Shown: positions 34,491 through 45,853, counted from the stretch's first letter. The stretch: 64,000 nucleotides of DNA from Phlebopus portentosus (GCA_037892935.1 JAYXKI010000002.1:1798001-1862000); one strand, 5' to 3'. A program made the numbers and translations. The notes: a model not told the origin generated them from the sequence alone.

Positions 34491-36138
34491 ATGGCGCCGA
34501 CGATTCTCAGCGTCAGCAGCAGCAGCGACAGCAGCAGCAACAACAGCAGGGAGGGGTCGGAGGCTCCCTCCGACCAGATGGAGGTGGACGCCGGGGCGGC
34601 GACGGGGGCTCCTGCCACGGGCGGGATGTTGCGGGCCCCCAGCGGGCAAGAGGTCCTGCCGGAGTCGCAGGGGGAGACGGAGGAGGAGGGTAGGGAGGGG
34701 GGGGAGGGGGGGGAAGAACTGGACGCGGCTATGTGGGCGGCCATTACGGCGGTGAGGGGGTGGATCGAGCGGGCCCGAAACGATGAGGGGCCCGCTGCTG
34801 ATGAGCTCGATGGGCTCTTGGTAAATTTGCATTCCCTTGATAATAACCGTGTGAGCTGACGATCTGGTTTACTTTTTCAGAAGGGGCTTGGGGAGCGCTT
34901 CCCTGCGCTATCCGACGATGCGAGGGCTGAGAAGCCCGAATATTATTGCGCGGGGAGGTGGTTGGTGAACCGGGCAACGGTGGTGCGGATGGCCGCCGGG
35001 GAGGCTAAAGACGCTGCCGAGGCATTGGACAAGGCCGCCCAGTTGGAGGTGAATCGCCTCCGATGCATCGCGGAGAGGCTGGCCGAGCGCCGGGAGGAGG
35101 AGGCTCGTGAGGAGGCGAAGCAGAGCGCAGCGAAGGTGGCCGAGGAGGCGAAAGCCTCCTTCCTCAAGACGCTCGCCACCCTGCGAGTTGGGGGCCCGGA
35201 GGTCGTCGAGGCCTTCTGTAGGTCCTCAGGGCGCGATGAGGCGGGGAACCTGGTAAGTCGTTGTCTTGAATTTTGTTTTTTACTGTCTCTGATAATATCT
35301 TCTTAGGTTGCGGCACCTAAAACGAGCACCAAAGCGAAGGTGCAGGCGCGTCCCGCGGCCAGGCTGGCGACAGGAAAGACGATTACTCTTCCTGGGTCAT
35401 TGATCCCTGGTCTTGAGGTGGCGGGTTCGTCCAGCGAGACGCTCAAGGGGGAGAGTGGTCGAGTGATGCGAGGGGGATGCTCGGGGACGGTCACGGGAAA
35501 GACCATTACTCTTGAGGTTGAGTCTGATGAGGGGTCAACGCGAGCGAAAAGGTCGAGTGGAAAGGAGGTATATGTCGATGTGTGTTTTATGTCCTGGATC
35601 TTATTCTTCACTGACATGTTTCGTTTCTAGGTGCCTCCCCTTCCGAAGCGCATACGTGAGCCGGTGGTCGAGCCGCCGGCGAAACGAGCAAGAGCACCGG
35701 GAGTGGCGGCCTCGGGTGGGGGAAGGGCGAAAGAGGAGGCGACAGGAAGACAGGACGGGGCGGTGAGTGCTGTCTTGAATTTTGTTCTCGACACTCTCTG
35801 ACTATAATATTCAGAGGGAGGAGGGGGGTTGGGAGTTCGAGAGGGTGGGGCGGCTCCCCAGGGGTCAGAGCCGCCGCCTCCTCGAGTTCGTGTCGCCAGG
35901 GTGCAAGCGGTGCATCGGGCGTGGGGAGATGTGCACGAGGCGCCCGCCGGCGCTCCTGTGCCAGGCGTGCTGGGTATCGCACCGGTGGTGCAATATCTTG
36001 GAGTCGGATGTGACCTTCCTGGCGCAGCAGGAGGTCCTCGCTCTCCGCCGGCAGCTGGAGGGGATGGAGTCGACGTTGGCGGGAGAGAGTGCGGGTGGGG
36101 GGGTGGAGGAAAAGGCCCAGGGTGAACGCCGTGGATAG
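34491..36138 (+). CDS. Antisense accessory gene of element B, Zn(II)2Cys6-type protein
   Basis: Five exons on the plus strand: 34491-34820, 34881-35252, 35307-35567, 35631-35762, 35815-36138. Introns of 60, 54, 63 and 52 nt are all GT-AG, all phase 0, three with CTGAC branch sites. The 472-residue product reads without a stop. N-terminus is Ser-rich then acidic; residues about 140-200 are a long Ala/Glu/Arg helix, probably coiled-coil; exon 3 has a repeated TGKTITL motif; exon 4 has a basic PPAKRARAP nuclear-signal-like stretch. Cysteines at 395, 398, 405, 414, 417 and 424 give C-x2-C-x6-C-x8-C-x2-C-x6-C, the fungal binuclear zinc cluster; a short helix follows. Likely a nuclear DNA-binding factor (inference). 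It is tail-to-tail with pol and fully antisense to the element's genomic RNA. Confidence 0.75.
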
Positions 36139-36575
36139 GTGGCGAGCCAAACGACGCAAGCGGCGTCGGCTCGCTGTCTTCGGCGACCATGAAGCACCCT
36201 TGGGCCGAAAAAAAATAAAAAAAATAGGAAAAATATGAAAGTACAAAAATATTGTATTTTTCTTTTTCTTGTGTACTATAGTGGCTTGTAATAACAAGCC
36301 AAATGTTTTTCTTGTGAGGATGGTTCTTTGTGAGATCAGGGAATGTAAGATTGAGATGGGCTGGAGTGAAATAGGGAGGATAGGCGCCCTAAAAATAGTG
36401 CCGGGGCCAAAAGACTGACTTGAGTAAGGTGAAAATGTGGAAGGGGGTGACTCGGCGTCTCGCCGCAGTCGTTTGAGTGATGATTGGAGAGTGTGAAGAT
36501 AGCGGCGGGTCCAAATAGGTGACTTAGAGAATGTGTATATAAGGGAGAGGGTGATTATGAGGCTTCGGCGGATCT

Positions 36576-39500
36576 TCATAAGTTGGATTCGGCGTCTAGG
36601 TCATCCGCCGCGGTCTCTTGTGCTAGGTTGTCGAGTTCCGGTGTGGATTTCTGAGTGAGGTCTTCGACTGAGTCGATGATTCGAGTGCGTGCGTGGTAGG
36701 GGATAACTCTGAATGCTGCGTAACGGAGTGCTGAAATGGCGCCGTTTGCTTCGGTGAGAACGTAGGATCCTCCTTTGGTTCGCCGCACGACAATCATGGG
36801 CCCTAGGTACTTCGGCTTTGTCTTCCTGTTCAGCTCGTTTTCGATCTGGGAGTTCCGGACCAGCACGAGTGAGCCGGGGGCGAAATTGTAATCCTTAATT
36901 GTTGCGGCGTGGGTTTTCTCGAAGTCCTGTATGGATTTGAAACGCCCCTGGATGACGGATTCCTTGACTCGTTGGAGGTCCTCGGGTCGTTTCTGGAGTG
37001 CCCTTGCTCTCACCGCGATGAGTTGTGCGTCGGACATCTTGGAGGTGATCGCCGGCGAGATGTACGTCTGTTCGGCGAGGTCGAAGGGGAGTACTGGTTC
37101 GACGCCGTGGGCCATAAAGTATGGGCTATAGCCTGTGCGGCGTTGGATCGTGATCCGTTCGGCCCAAATGGCGTGGTATATATGCTGGGACCACTTGTCT
37201 GGGCTTGCGTCGGCGAGCTTCATTAGGGTTTCTCTAAGGTCCCGGTGTCGCCGCTCAATGATTCCGTTGGCTCTTGAGTTGTACGGCGAGATTCGAATGT
37301 GCTGGACATTGTATTTGGCGAGAAGGCGGGGTAAGTCCTTGGAGAATGAGGCGCCATTGTCGGTTACGATCTCCTCGACTCGTCCCCATCTTGACAAAAT
37401 ATCTTTAAAAACGAAGCGTGCTATTGAGGCGGCGTTATCTTTGCGCAGCATTCGGAATTCGGGGTATCCGGTGAGCAAGTCTCGGGCCTGAACGATATAC
37501 TTGAATCCGCCGGAGGGCAGCATTAACATCACGTCTATATGCACCCTGGTGAATAGCGGCGCAGGCGTCGGGCTTTGCGGCGTAGTATATATTTTCGTAA
37601 ACTGCCTCATTTGGCATCGGTGGCAGGTTCTGATATACCATTTGATGTCCTGATGCATTCCTGGCCACCAGAATCGGTCTTGGATCGTTGTTCTGACAGA
37701 GAAGAAGCCTTTGTGGCTGAGTTCATCGTGGGCAGTTCTGATAATGGAAATTCGGCGTTCCGGCGGAATAGCGAGTGCGGCGTGACCTTTGTCGTTCTTT
37801 CTGTAGAGTTCGCCGTGCTGTAGGAAGAAACGAGTGGCTCGGTGTACGAACTGTTTGAATTGGGCGTCTGAAAGATCGGCGGGGCGGGATGGGGCGGCGA
37901 GAAATTTCTTGATACAATCGAGGTCTTTGAATCCTTTTTGGGAGGCTTTGTGATCGGGGAGTTGTATGGGTTCGCTGTTTGGGGTATAGGCCGTGTCGGA
38001 AAGGTCTTGGTTTAGGAAGGAGTATTGATGGTCGATCCATTCTTCGAAGCCTTCGTCTCGCGGCGGATCGGTTTGTGCGGCGCTGCGGCGTGATAGGCCG
38101 TCTGGGCCGAGGTGTTTGGGCGCCGGCGTATGAATGATCGTAAAATTGAAAAGTAAGATGCCGGCGATCCATCTATTGATAGTGGCGTTGGGTTGGAGGT
38201 CTGGGTTGTTAATCATGCCTTTAATATAGCTGGCGTCGACTTCGACAAAAAAGTGATCGATGCCGACGAGGTATATGCGTGCCTCATATAGAGCTCTGAA
38301 GAGGCCGAAGAGTTCTAGCTTCGCCTGGGAGTAGTTTCGTTCTCTGTTGTTCCAGGTTCCGGACATGAAACGAGATGGGACCCTTTCGCCGTTTTTGCCG
38401 AGCTGTAACAAGATGGCGCCGTAGCCATGAACGGAGGAGTCTACACAGAAATGAACAGGTTGTCCTGACTCGTAGTCAATAGAACGAATGGCGCCAGAGG
38501 ATGCTATGGCGTGTTTTAGTAGATCCATAGATCGGCGGGCGTCTTCGTCGAATAGGAAGGGCTGGTCTTTGCAGAGTAGTTTGTTGAGACCGGCGGATAG
38601 TCTGGCGTAGTTCTTCACGAAGTGTCTAAGGACGCCGGCCATACCTAAGAATGCCCGAACATCGTGGACATCCCACGGCGGCGGCCAATCTATTATCGCC
38701 TTGACCCTGGATGCGTCTGGGACTCGGCCGGCGTAATTACAGGTGTGTCCTACAATGACTGCTTCTGGTGCGGCGATGATGAGTTTCTTACCCGAGACAG
38801 TGGTGCCGACTACTTTAAGGCGTTGGAGGACGCAGTTGACGTCGTTGAGGTGTTCCCAGATGAAGCAGCGGATGTTCGGGTTCCCCGGAATGCTTTCGTA
38901 TTTTCCGGCGGCGAGCTCGTATCGGGATTTAGGGCCTTTTACAGGAATATCGTCAATGTATGGGATACAGACATGGGGTATCTCATCTTTGAGGACGAAC
39001 GTGACGTCGGCGTGCATAATTTGTTGCGAGTTGGTGTATCCCATAGGAATCGAGGTGAGGCGAAACGCGCCGAGAGGTGTTTGGAATGTTGTGAGGTCAC
39101 GGGATCATACGTCGAGCTTTCTCTGGTCGAAGGCGATGAATAGATCGAGTGTGGTGTAGCAGGCATGGCCGCCGAAGGTCTCGGCGATGTGTTCTGTGGG
39201 GTAAGGGACAGAGGGGTCGCGTATGGAGACTTTGTTGAGTGGCTGGAGATCGTGTACAAGCCGAAGGGATTTTCCATCCTTTTTAACGACACAGAACCAT
39301 CGGGAGCGGTAAGAGGAATTGGACGGCTCGTAGACGCCGGATTTAATTTTGTCTTTGATTATGCGAACCACTTCGTTGAAGATCCCCGGCGGAATAGGGA
39401 TGTTTTTCATTACCCACGGCGTATGGTCGACAGTAGGAATTAGAACCGGCGCGAAGTATTGATAGTCGAGGGAGCCCTTTTCTGTTTCGTCCCAAGCTAG

Positions 39501-40061
39501 GCCGTCTTCATGTTGTAGAAGGGTCCAGTAGGCGAGGTTCTTTTCTTCCTCACTGAGGAAGCCAGTTGGGTCGATGTCTAGGGCGTCGAAGCGTTCTTGC
39601 GTAAAGCGGCGTCCTGGAATGAACTCCGGCGGATCGATAGGGAGCTTCGGTAGATCTGTGAGCGGCTGCAGGTGTGATTTGCGTATGATGCGGTAGTCCT
39701 CTGGAAGGGTCGCCGATATAGGTTTGGTTCGTTGGGCGACCTTTTTGTACTTGTATGCGTGCCCGGCCGGTTGAGCGGCCTTGGTATTAAGAGTGCTGTT
39801 GGAGCGGGGTATTCGGTTGCGTACGGGGAGTGATTCATCGTCGAAAATAGAGTTAATGAAGAAGGCTGGATGTTTTTGGGCTTTGTTCTGGGCTGTGAAA
39901 CCCTTTTCAGCGGATCGATCAGAAAATGAGGTGGAGATATCTATGGTGTGGGGACTGAAGGCGATATTTACAGTCGCCGGGCCGTGATGGAGCACATATG
40001 CGTCGGGTATGGTTGGGGGTATACGCCGCATATATTCTGGCGGACGCTGCTGGGGCGTCAT
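36576..40061 (-). pseudogene. Element B pol: RT, RNase H, integrase (one stop)
   Basis: Starts at ATG 40061, whose TG is shared with the gag stop (ATGA). One frame to 36576, 1161 codons, with one TGA at 39105-39107 after FIAFDQRKLDV, consistent with CGA to TGA. RT box YIDD (CIPYIDDIPVKG), RNase H around FCVDSSVHGYGAILL and YSQAKLELFGLF, integrase finger H-x4-H...CHRCQ, catalytic D (HIDVML), D (VTDNGASF) and E (GIIERRHRD), GPY/F-like KYLGPMIVVRRTKGGSY. About as long as pol of A and clearly related, but with a different way of linking to gag. Would be functional but for one codon. Confidence 0.92.
40058..40061 (-). promoter_or_regulatory. ATGA stop/start overlap between gag and pol of element B
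   Basis: Minus strand ATGA: TGA ends gag and ATG opens pol. Fits coupled termination-reinitiation as known for some fungal retroelements and viruses; inferred here. Confidence 0.65.
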
Positions 40062-42517
40062 TGTCTAGGGGGGCGCTGTTTTTCTGTCCCGGCGCCGCGC
40101 TGAATCGTCGGGATCGACATGGTTTCGTTCGTATCGGGATGAGTAAGGTATAGCGTCTGTTCACCGTCGGCCTCGTCTATGACCTGCGCCCTGGTGTGTA
40201 CGAAAAACGGCTGGCCTAATAGTAGCTGAAAGGGGGCCTTTTCGACGACCTGGACTTGGACAACAATAGAGAAGGCGCCTATGGTGAGTCTGACGCGAGG
40301 GATGAGTCCCGCCGAGCGTGAGGTTTGTCTGTCGGCGGTTTCTACTGTGATTGCTTGGCTCATTATCGTCAGGGACCCGAGGTCCTTCCATACCTCTTTT
40401 GGCATGGCGATAAATGTCGACCCCGAGTCGAGCAAAGCTTTTACTTCGAATTTATCATCGAGCCAGACCTCGATTTCGCGGAGGGGAATGTTCGGCGGGG
40501 CGATGGAAGGATCTTCGTCGCCGAAGTTAACCGGCGAGGTGGGCCTCAGGATTGAGGCATACATTGCCATCTCGTGATCAGGATTTTCCCTAATTAGTTC
40601 TCGGCGCCCCGTGACGAATTCTTTACACTTCTTTCTGATTTCGGGAGAGGCGGCGAGCAGGCTTCGGATCGGCAGGGTGACTTCCGAGTCCAGAATCTTG
40701 TCGAAAACGTTTGATACCGCGGCGTCATCATATGCTGGTACAGTGGTTCGGTATTGTGGCTTCGGATCCGCCGCGTCATCCCTGTGCGGCACCGAGGGCA
40801 TCGGCGGCGGGGCCAGGCGTTGTCTGGGTGGTTTCCCTTTCTTGCTGTTATCTCCCCATTTTGGGTTGGGGTCTCGAGGCGGCTTTCTGGTGGGGATTTC
40901 GATTCCGTCGAAAACTTCTCTGGGGCCTGGCTGTCTTCCGGCGGCGGCGAAGGCATTCTGCGGTTGTTCGGTGGATTCTTCTTGTTCAAAAAGGAGTGCG
41001 ACTCCGTCGCAGGCATCGTCGTCTGGGGGGTCTTCTGGGGTGATAGCCTCAAAGTAGTTCGATTCCTGGATTCGCGGCGGCAGGCCGTTCGGCGGATTTG
41101 TATTGTAGGCTAAGGGAGGCGGTGCCCGGTTGAGGCCCTGGTACATAGATTCCTGTGATGGAGGGTGTGACTGATACATGGATTGTTGAGTCTGTGGTTG
41201 TCCCTGATATGTAGGATCCTGCCTTGGCGGAGCGATCCTTGGCGGCGTGTCGGATACGGGCTGAATGGGGAGCTGGACGCCAACTGGTGCGTAGTTTGGA
41301 TTCTCTATGAAGAGCTTATTAATCCTGTCCAGTACCGACATCCCCGGTTCTCCCTGAGGAAGTCGGCCATTGGAGGGGTACAAGTACCCTTTGGCGTCGG
41401 CGAGCATGATTCCCCTCTGGATCAGGGAGATCTTGGTGGGACAGTCGTGGGTAGAGTGCGTTATACTGGCGCATACGGCGCATTTTCCGTTAAATCTGGC
41501 TTGTCGGGGCTGCGGCGGGGCTCCTGCGGTTGGCGGCGGAGCGCGGCAGTTTGACTTCTCGGTGGCTTCACGGAGGGCGCGCATTTCCTGGATTAGGAGG
41601 GACACCCACAGTTCTTCTTGCTTGACCTGGGGTTGGTTGATGACTCCGTAGGCCGGAGCACCGGGTTGCGGCGGCGGCGTGTACGTCGTAACTTGTGTAT
41701 AGGTGGGCATGGCCGCTGTCGCTGCATACATCAGGGGTTGGTCGGCGGTTGTGAGGCGGCCGCCGGTTAGGATGCGTTCTAGTTCTCTTACGACTGTGTC
41801 GATGTCCCAGGGCACGCCAGTAGGGTGGTCGTGCTTGACAAACCGCAAATTAAGATCCAGCTCTCTGTTTAGCGTCGGGTGGAGGCCTTCTCTGAACATA
41901 CGCTTCTGTTCGAACTCTGATAGCATGCCGGCGTCAATAAGATACGAGGAGATGGTGATAAAGTTCCTATGGTATTCGCCGAGGGCGGCGGTGTTCAGCA
42001 TAATTTGGTTGCAGCTTATGTTAATAAGGTTGTGGAGGTCGCCGAGTGTGTACTGGGTCGTAGCATTTGGGTAGTACTTTAGGATAGTGTCTTTGAATGC
42101 CATAAAGTCATTTCCTCTCATTTCGGGCCTTTTGCACCATAGCTGATCGTCTTTAGTGTCAGCGTAGCATCTTGCCCAAGCAATCATTTGTGCATCTGTT
42201 AGGCCAGCACTTCGTCCAAATAGCCGGACTCTGTTAAAGAAGATGGGGATTTCCGCGGGGTCGCCGGAGGCGTTGAACTTCGGCACGCGGCGGTCTCCCG
42301 GGTAGGGCATTGTGGCTCCTGGCACTGGTGGGTTGGGACCACTTAATGGATGGGTATCTGGGTCACTGAGGTCTGGGAGAGGGGGAAAGGCGCCCGCGGG
42401 GGGTGGTGCTGGTGCGGCATAGGCTGGTGCGGCGGGGGACGGCTGTTGGGGGGGCGGCGGGGTCGATCCTGAGGCTGCGGGGGGCGCAGCGGGAATGCCG
42501 GTATGGGTGCTGGTCAT
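40058..42517 (-). CDS. gag: Element B gag with retropepsin domain
   Basis: ATG at 42517 to TGA at 40058, 819 residues, uninterrupted. Pro-rich N-terminus, capsid-like region about residues 75-280 (RRVPKFNASGDPAEIPIFFNRV), zinc knuckle CAVCASITHSTHDC near residue 350, Pro/Gln-rich spacer, and aspartic protease near residue 700 with canonical LLDSGSTFIAMP and LLGQPFF. Both boundaries are ATGA overlaps: its ATG overlaps the ORF0 stop, and its TGA overlaps the pol ATG. Confidence 0.9.
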   Translation of the reverse strand: MTSTHTGIPAAPPAASGSTPPPPQQPSPAAPAYAAPAPPPAGAFPPLPDLSDPDTHPLSGPNPPVPGATMPYPGDRRVPKFNASGDPAEIPIFFNRVRLFGRSAGLTDAQMIAWARCYADTKDDQLWCKRPEMRGNDFMAFKDTILKYYPNATTQYTLGDLHNLINISCNQIMLNTAALGEYHRNFITISSYLIDAGMLSEFEQKRMFREGLHPTLNRELDLNLRFVKHDHPTGVPWDIDTVVRELERILTGGRLTTADQPLMYAATAAMPTYTQVTTYTPPPQPGAPAYGVINQPQVKQEELWVSLLIQEMRALREATEKSNCRAPPPTAGAPPQPRQARFNGKCAVCASITHSTHDCPTKISLIQRGIMLADAKGYLYPSNGRLPQGEPGMSVLDRINKLFIENPNYAPVGVQLPIQPVSDTPPRIAPPRQDPTYQGQPQTQQSMYQSHPPSQESMYQGLNRAPPPLAYNTNPPNGLPPRIQESNYFEAITPEDPPDDDACDGVALLFEQEESTEQPQNAFAAAGRQPGPREVFDGIEIPTRKPPRDPNPKWGDNSKKGKPPRQRLAPPPMPSVPHRDDAADPKPQYRTTVPAYDDAAVSNVFDKILDSEVTLPIRSLLAASPEIRKKCKEFVTGRRELIRENPDHEMAMYASILRPTSPVNFGDEDPSIAPPNIPLREIEVWLDDKFEVKALLDSGSTFIAMPKEVWKDLGSLTIMSQAITVETADRQTSRSAGLIPRVRLTIGAFSIVVQVQVVEKAPFQLLLGQPFFVHTRAQVIDEADGEQTLYLTHPDTNETMSIPTIQRGAGTEKQRPPRQ

Positions 42518-43374
42518 TGTTGGTATCGAGGCCGTCTTAGGGGTGTACTGGGGGTGGGTGGTTGGGCATTGTCAATTGGGGAGAGCCGCGGCCTCTGAGC
42601 TGGGGTCAGCGGCGTAAGAGGGGGGGGTGGGGAGAGCCTCACCAATCGCTCTTCTTCGACGGGGGATAGTGGAGAGTCGGGGGTGATTGCGTGGCCGTGT
42701 ACGAGGGAGTCGGGGACGTAAAGGTTGTCGTCCTCCTGTTCTTCTGCGGCGGGGTATAACTGTAGGCCGGTGCGGCGGTGGATATCTGGGGGGTTGTCTA
42801 TGTCGGAGAAGAGGTCTGTTTCGATGGGACCGGTGGCTGGAGGTTCCTGGAGGGATATTGACAGGTCCTCGATGCCGCCGGGGACACGAACGTGAGTACT
42901 GGGGCGAATTTCGGATTCGCGGAGGTCTTTAGGAACGTGGATGAAGCGAGGGGGAATTATAGGCAATATAGGGCATGCGGCGGCGGTGCTTATGCTTTCG
43001 CCAGGCGGTGGGTTGTGTGTAAAAGGAGTGATAGATGCTCTTCTGGGACGCCGGGTGGGTAGGTCATCTGCGGCGATGGATGCGCGTCGACGGTTCAGCG
43101 CGGACGGAGATCTGGGTGCGGTGGGACGGGGTTCTTCTGTTTGGCCTCTTGTAAAGAGTGTGGAATAATGGTATGGTTGGCCGGCGGTTGTGGCTGAGGC
43201 TGTTTGACTGTTTTCCGCCCTTCTTTGCAGCCTTAGTGAGTATCGCGTGCCCTTGGAAGGGCCTGAGATCGGTTGGAACGACACCTTTTTACCTCCCTCG
43301 CGGTGGGCTCCAAAATGTAGACTATCAGACTCTCCTAGATAGGGACAAAGGCGGCGGTGGCGGCGTTCGACCAC
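42514..43374 (-). CDS. Element B ORF0, frame without ATG upstream of gag
   Basis: Open for 286 codons from inside the 5' LTR (GTG at 43374), through the primer-binding site, to TGA at 42514, which overlaps the gag ATG as ATGA. It contains no ATG at all. After the primer site it reads VSFQPISGPSKGTRYSLRLQRR, then basic RRRASIA and RPRRASIT repeats, then an acidic Pro-rich half ending TPSTPLRRPRYQQ. Protein-like composition and exact abutment to gag argue for coding; the start may be non-ATG or supplied by a spliced LTR leader. No family recognised. Confidence 0.5.
   Translation of the reverse strand: MVERRHRRLCPYLGESDSLHFGAHREGGKKVSFQPISGPSKGTRYSLRLQRRAENSQTASATTAGQPYHYSTLFTRGQTEEPRPTAPRSPSALNRRRASIAADDLPTRRPRRASITPFTHNPPPGESISTAAACPILPIIPPRFIHVPKDLRESEIRPSTHVRVPGGIEDLSISLQEPPATGPIETDLFSDIDNPPDIHRRTGLQLYPAAEEQEDDNLYVPDSLVHGHAITPDSPLSPVEEERLVRLSPPPPLTPLTPAQRPRLSPIDNAQPPTPSTPLRRPRYQQ
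43295..43312 (-). other. Primer-binding site of element B
   Basis: Minus strand TGGAGCCCACCGCGAGGG, three bases inside the LTR; one base from the site of element A. Confidence 0.75.
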
Positions 43375-45154
43375 AGGGAGGCAATGTCAAAGGTGTCGAG
43401 AGGAAAAAGGGGAGGTCCTACCAGATCTACAGACTATCTACAGGCTTTCAGAAGTGACACTCAGCTCAGATGCACAAGGATCTGGCCGTTAGGCAGATCC
43501 GCCGCGCCTTCGAATAACTCACCGCAGCGATCCGGGCCTCGATGGCTGTATAGGGATCGCCGAGTTCGACTGAACCGGCGAAGGGGTCGCAGCGGCGGAC
43601 TGAGTGCGGCACCGGCGGAGGTTCGCACCAGTGCGATTCTGCCTGGTAGTCGGGGAGATGACGTCGGAACGACACAGAGAAGATGCAGGAGAGAGAGCGT
43701 CGACACTACTTGAAAGGGTAGTAGTGTCGGCGGTGGACCGATGCGGAGGCGGCGGAGGCGGCGAGAAGTGGGAGACTGGATTCAGTCGGAAAGGGGCGCC
43801 GACGCCGACGGTAGCGGCGAACACAAGAAGAGTGACAGCTGCGTCGAGACGTCGAGGAAGTATAACAGATGCCTAGAAGAGTGACGGCTGCGTCGAGGCG
43901 TTGAGGAAGAATCACAAATGATCTGAACCGAGCGGCGGCGACGAAACACAAAAGGGGCCTCAGGCGCAGGGAGAAATCGAAGACCGCGGGATTGATTACT
44001 AGAGGAGTGACGGCTGCGTCGGGACGTGGAGGAGGAATCCCGAACGCTCAGGACCGAGCGGCGGCGGAGGCTAGAGAGAGAGGGACAGCGATGCAGATAT
44101 AAGTGGGAAGTCCCCGGAGCGATTACTAGACGAGTGACAGCTGTGCAGAAGGGAGATGACCAGGGCAGCGAATGAGCTCAGCGGCTTCTATCCTGTGAGA
44201 TCGGGGGCCACGCCGTCAGGACAGGATCGGCGAGGGCACGTGACCGGGAGTTCGCCCGATCCAGCTGTCTGGTTCTCTGTATATACTGGTTTCTTGATGG
44301 AGGCTCCTTTACTTGTGGTTGGTCTCTGGTAGCTGTGTTCTAGAGTGTATATCTGCTGCTTTTTAGGATAGATACATGCTCTCTATATATACTATGAGTC
44401 CTTGATAAGAAATATCACTTAAAGCGGCAGGCAGCGAGGCGCGACAGGCGCGCCGCGACGGCGGGGGCCGCCGCCGAGATGCACCGCCAAGCCACCAAGA
44501 CCTAGGGGCGCCCCAATCGGAACGGCGGAGTGCTGGTACGTCGTATCGGACGTCAGGGCCATTCGGATCGGTCAGGACGCGCTCTATATAGATCTGAAAC
44601 GCCAAGGGGTCAAATAAAACTAAAAGGGGGAATATACGGACGGCCGCCGGGCACGCTACCGCGCTCGGCGTACAATGTGGGATGATAAGAATATGAAACA
44701 ATCAACGAAATGGACCTGAGATTGGCTATTGTTCACCCAGCCGGTGCGGCGGCGGGCATACACCTCCACGATGGTGCAATATACATCCGCCGCAGCGTGT
44801 CCGGCCGCCGTGCGAGCATTTCCAAAGCTCGGAGTCACCGGATTCGGCAGAACCGTTCTTGAGAGAGGCTGGAGAAGGGGAACTAGGATTTGGTCGAAGG
44901 GGGGACAAGGTGATCATAAGATAGGAGTGGAGGCGTCGCTGCTGGTTCATATGGTTGGCGGCGGCGGCGGCGTGGGTGCTGTTCCTAGGCCGCCGAAAGT
45001 CCGGCGGCCGCTGAGCAGGCTGTATTATGGGTAATGGCGGCGAAGGCTGGTTTGCTGACAATAGTACGCAGGGTGTCCTGGGTATGGCATAGGGGAGTAC
45101 AGCCCTTACAGGCCTGTGCCGCTGGACCGGTACAGGTTAGTGCAGCGCACTACA
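43316..45154 (-). repeat. 5' LTR of element B
   Basis: 1839 bp, matching 30575-32413. A TATATATA run on the minus strand at 44384-44391 could serve as a TATA box. Chance frames ignored. Confidence 0.92.
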
Positions 45155-45158
45155 CCGA

Positions 45159-45836
45159 CTCATCAATGAACCCACGGTGGCTGCTATCATGTATGGTCTT
45201 GACAAGAAGCTCCAAGGCAAGTGCAATGTCCTCATTTTCGACCTTGGTGGAGGTACCTTTGATGTGTCACTCTTGACCATTGAGGAGGGTATCTTTGAAG
45301 TCAAGGCGACTGCCGGCAATAGTCACTTGGGTGATGAGAACTTTGACAATCACCTCGTAAATTACTTTAATCAGGAGTTCAAGTGCAAGAACAAGAAGGG
45401 TATGTAATTTAAGTCATTCTGATGGCGTATGATCATGGTATTGACACTGATTTTCTTAGATCTTTCATTGAACCCTTGTGCTCTTTACTGACTCCATACC
45501 GCTTGCAAGCGTGTGAAGCGTACACTGTCATCAGTAGTGCAGATGACCATCAAAATTAATTCACTCTATGAGGGTATCAACTTTTACACCTCAATCACCC
45601 GTGCACAATTCGAGGAGTTATGCCAAGATCTCTTCTGGTCTATGCTTGAGCCTGTTGAGAAGGTTCTCTGGGACTTCAAGGTCGATAAGTCCAATGTATA
45701 TGAGATGGTCCTTGTTAGAGGTTCTACCCGTATCCTCTGTATTGTCAAGCTCTTTTCTGACTCCTTTAACAGCAAGGCGCTATGCAGGTCTGGCAACCCA
45801 GATGAGGCTGTTGCGGACATCTACATAATAACTTGA
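45159..45836 (+). pseudogene. HSP70 fragment, T copy 2, part after element B
   Basis: [53 protein letters not shown]..., a 60-nt intron at 45400-45459, then LSLNPCALY, stop (TGA for an Arg position), [14 protein letters not shown] and on through FEELCQDLF and [15 protein letters not shown]. The exon that element A splits in copy 1 is continuous here. Confidence 0.88.
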
Positions 45837-45853
45837 TAGGGAAATGTATTGAT

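Larger units (their letters stand above)
30575..45154 (-). mobile_element. Ty3/gypsy LTR retrotransposon B (14,580 bp) with two accessory genes
   Basis: LTRs 30575-32413 and 43316-45154 are both 1839 bp. Target duplication CCGA (30571-30574 and 45155-45158). In element direction: 5' LTR, primer-binding site, ORF0, gag, pol, then an antisense five-exon gene on the plus strand, then a further sense reading frame, 3' LTR. LTRs differ at several tens of transitions by eye, so B is older than A. Pol has a single TGA. Confidence 0.93.

Noticed and set aside
34080..34832. Minus-strand frame of 250 codons opposite exon 1 of the antisense gene in B
   Set aside because: Proline/arginine-rich shadow of a GC-rich exon; the plus strand has intron signals and a zinc cluster, the minus strand has nothing.
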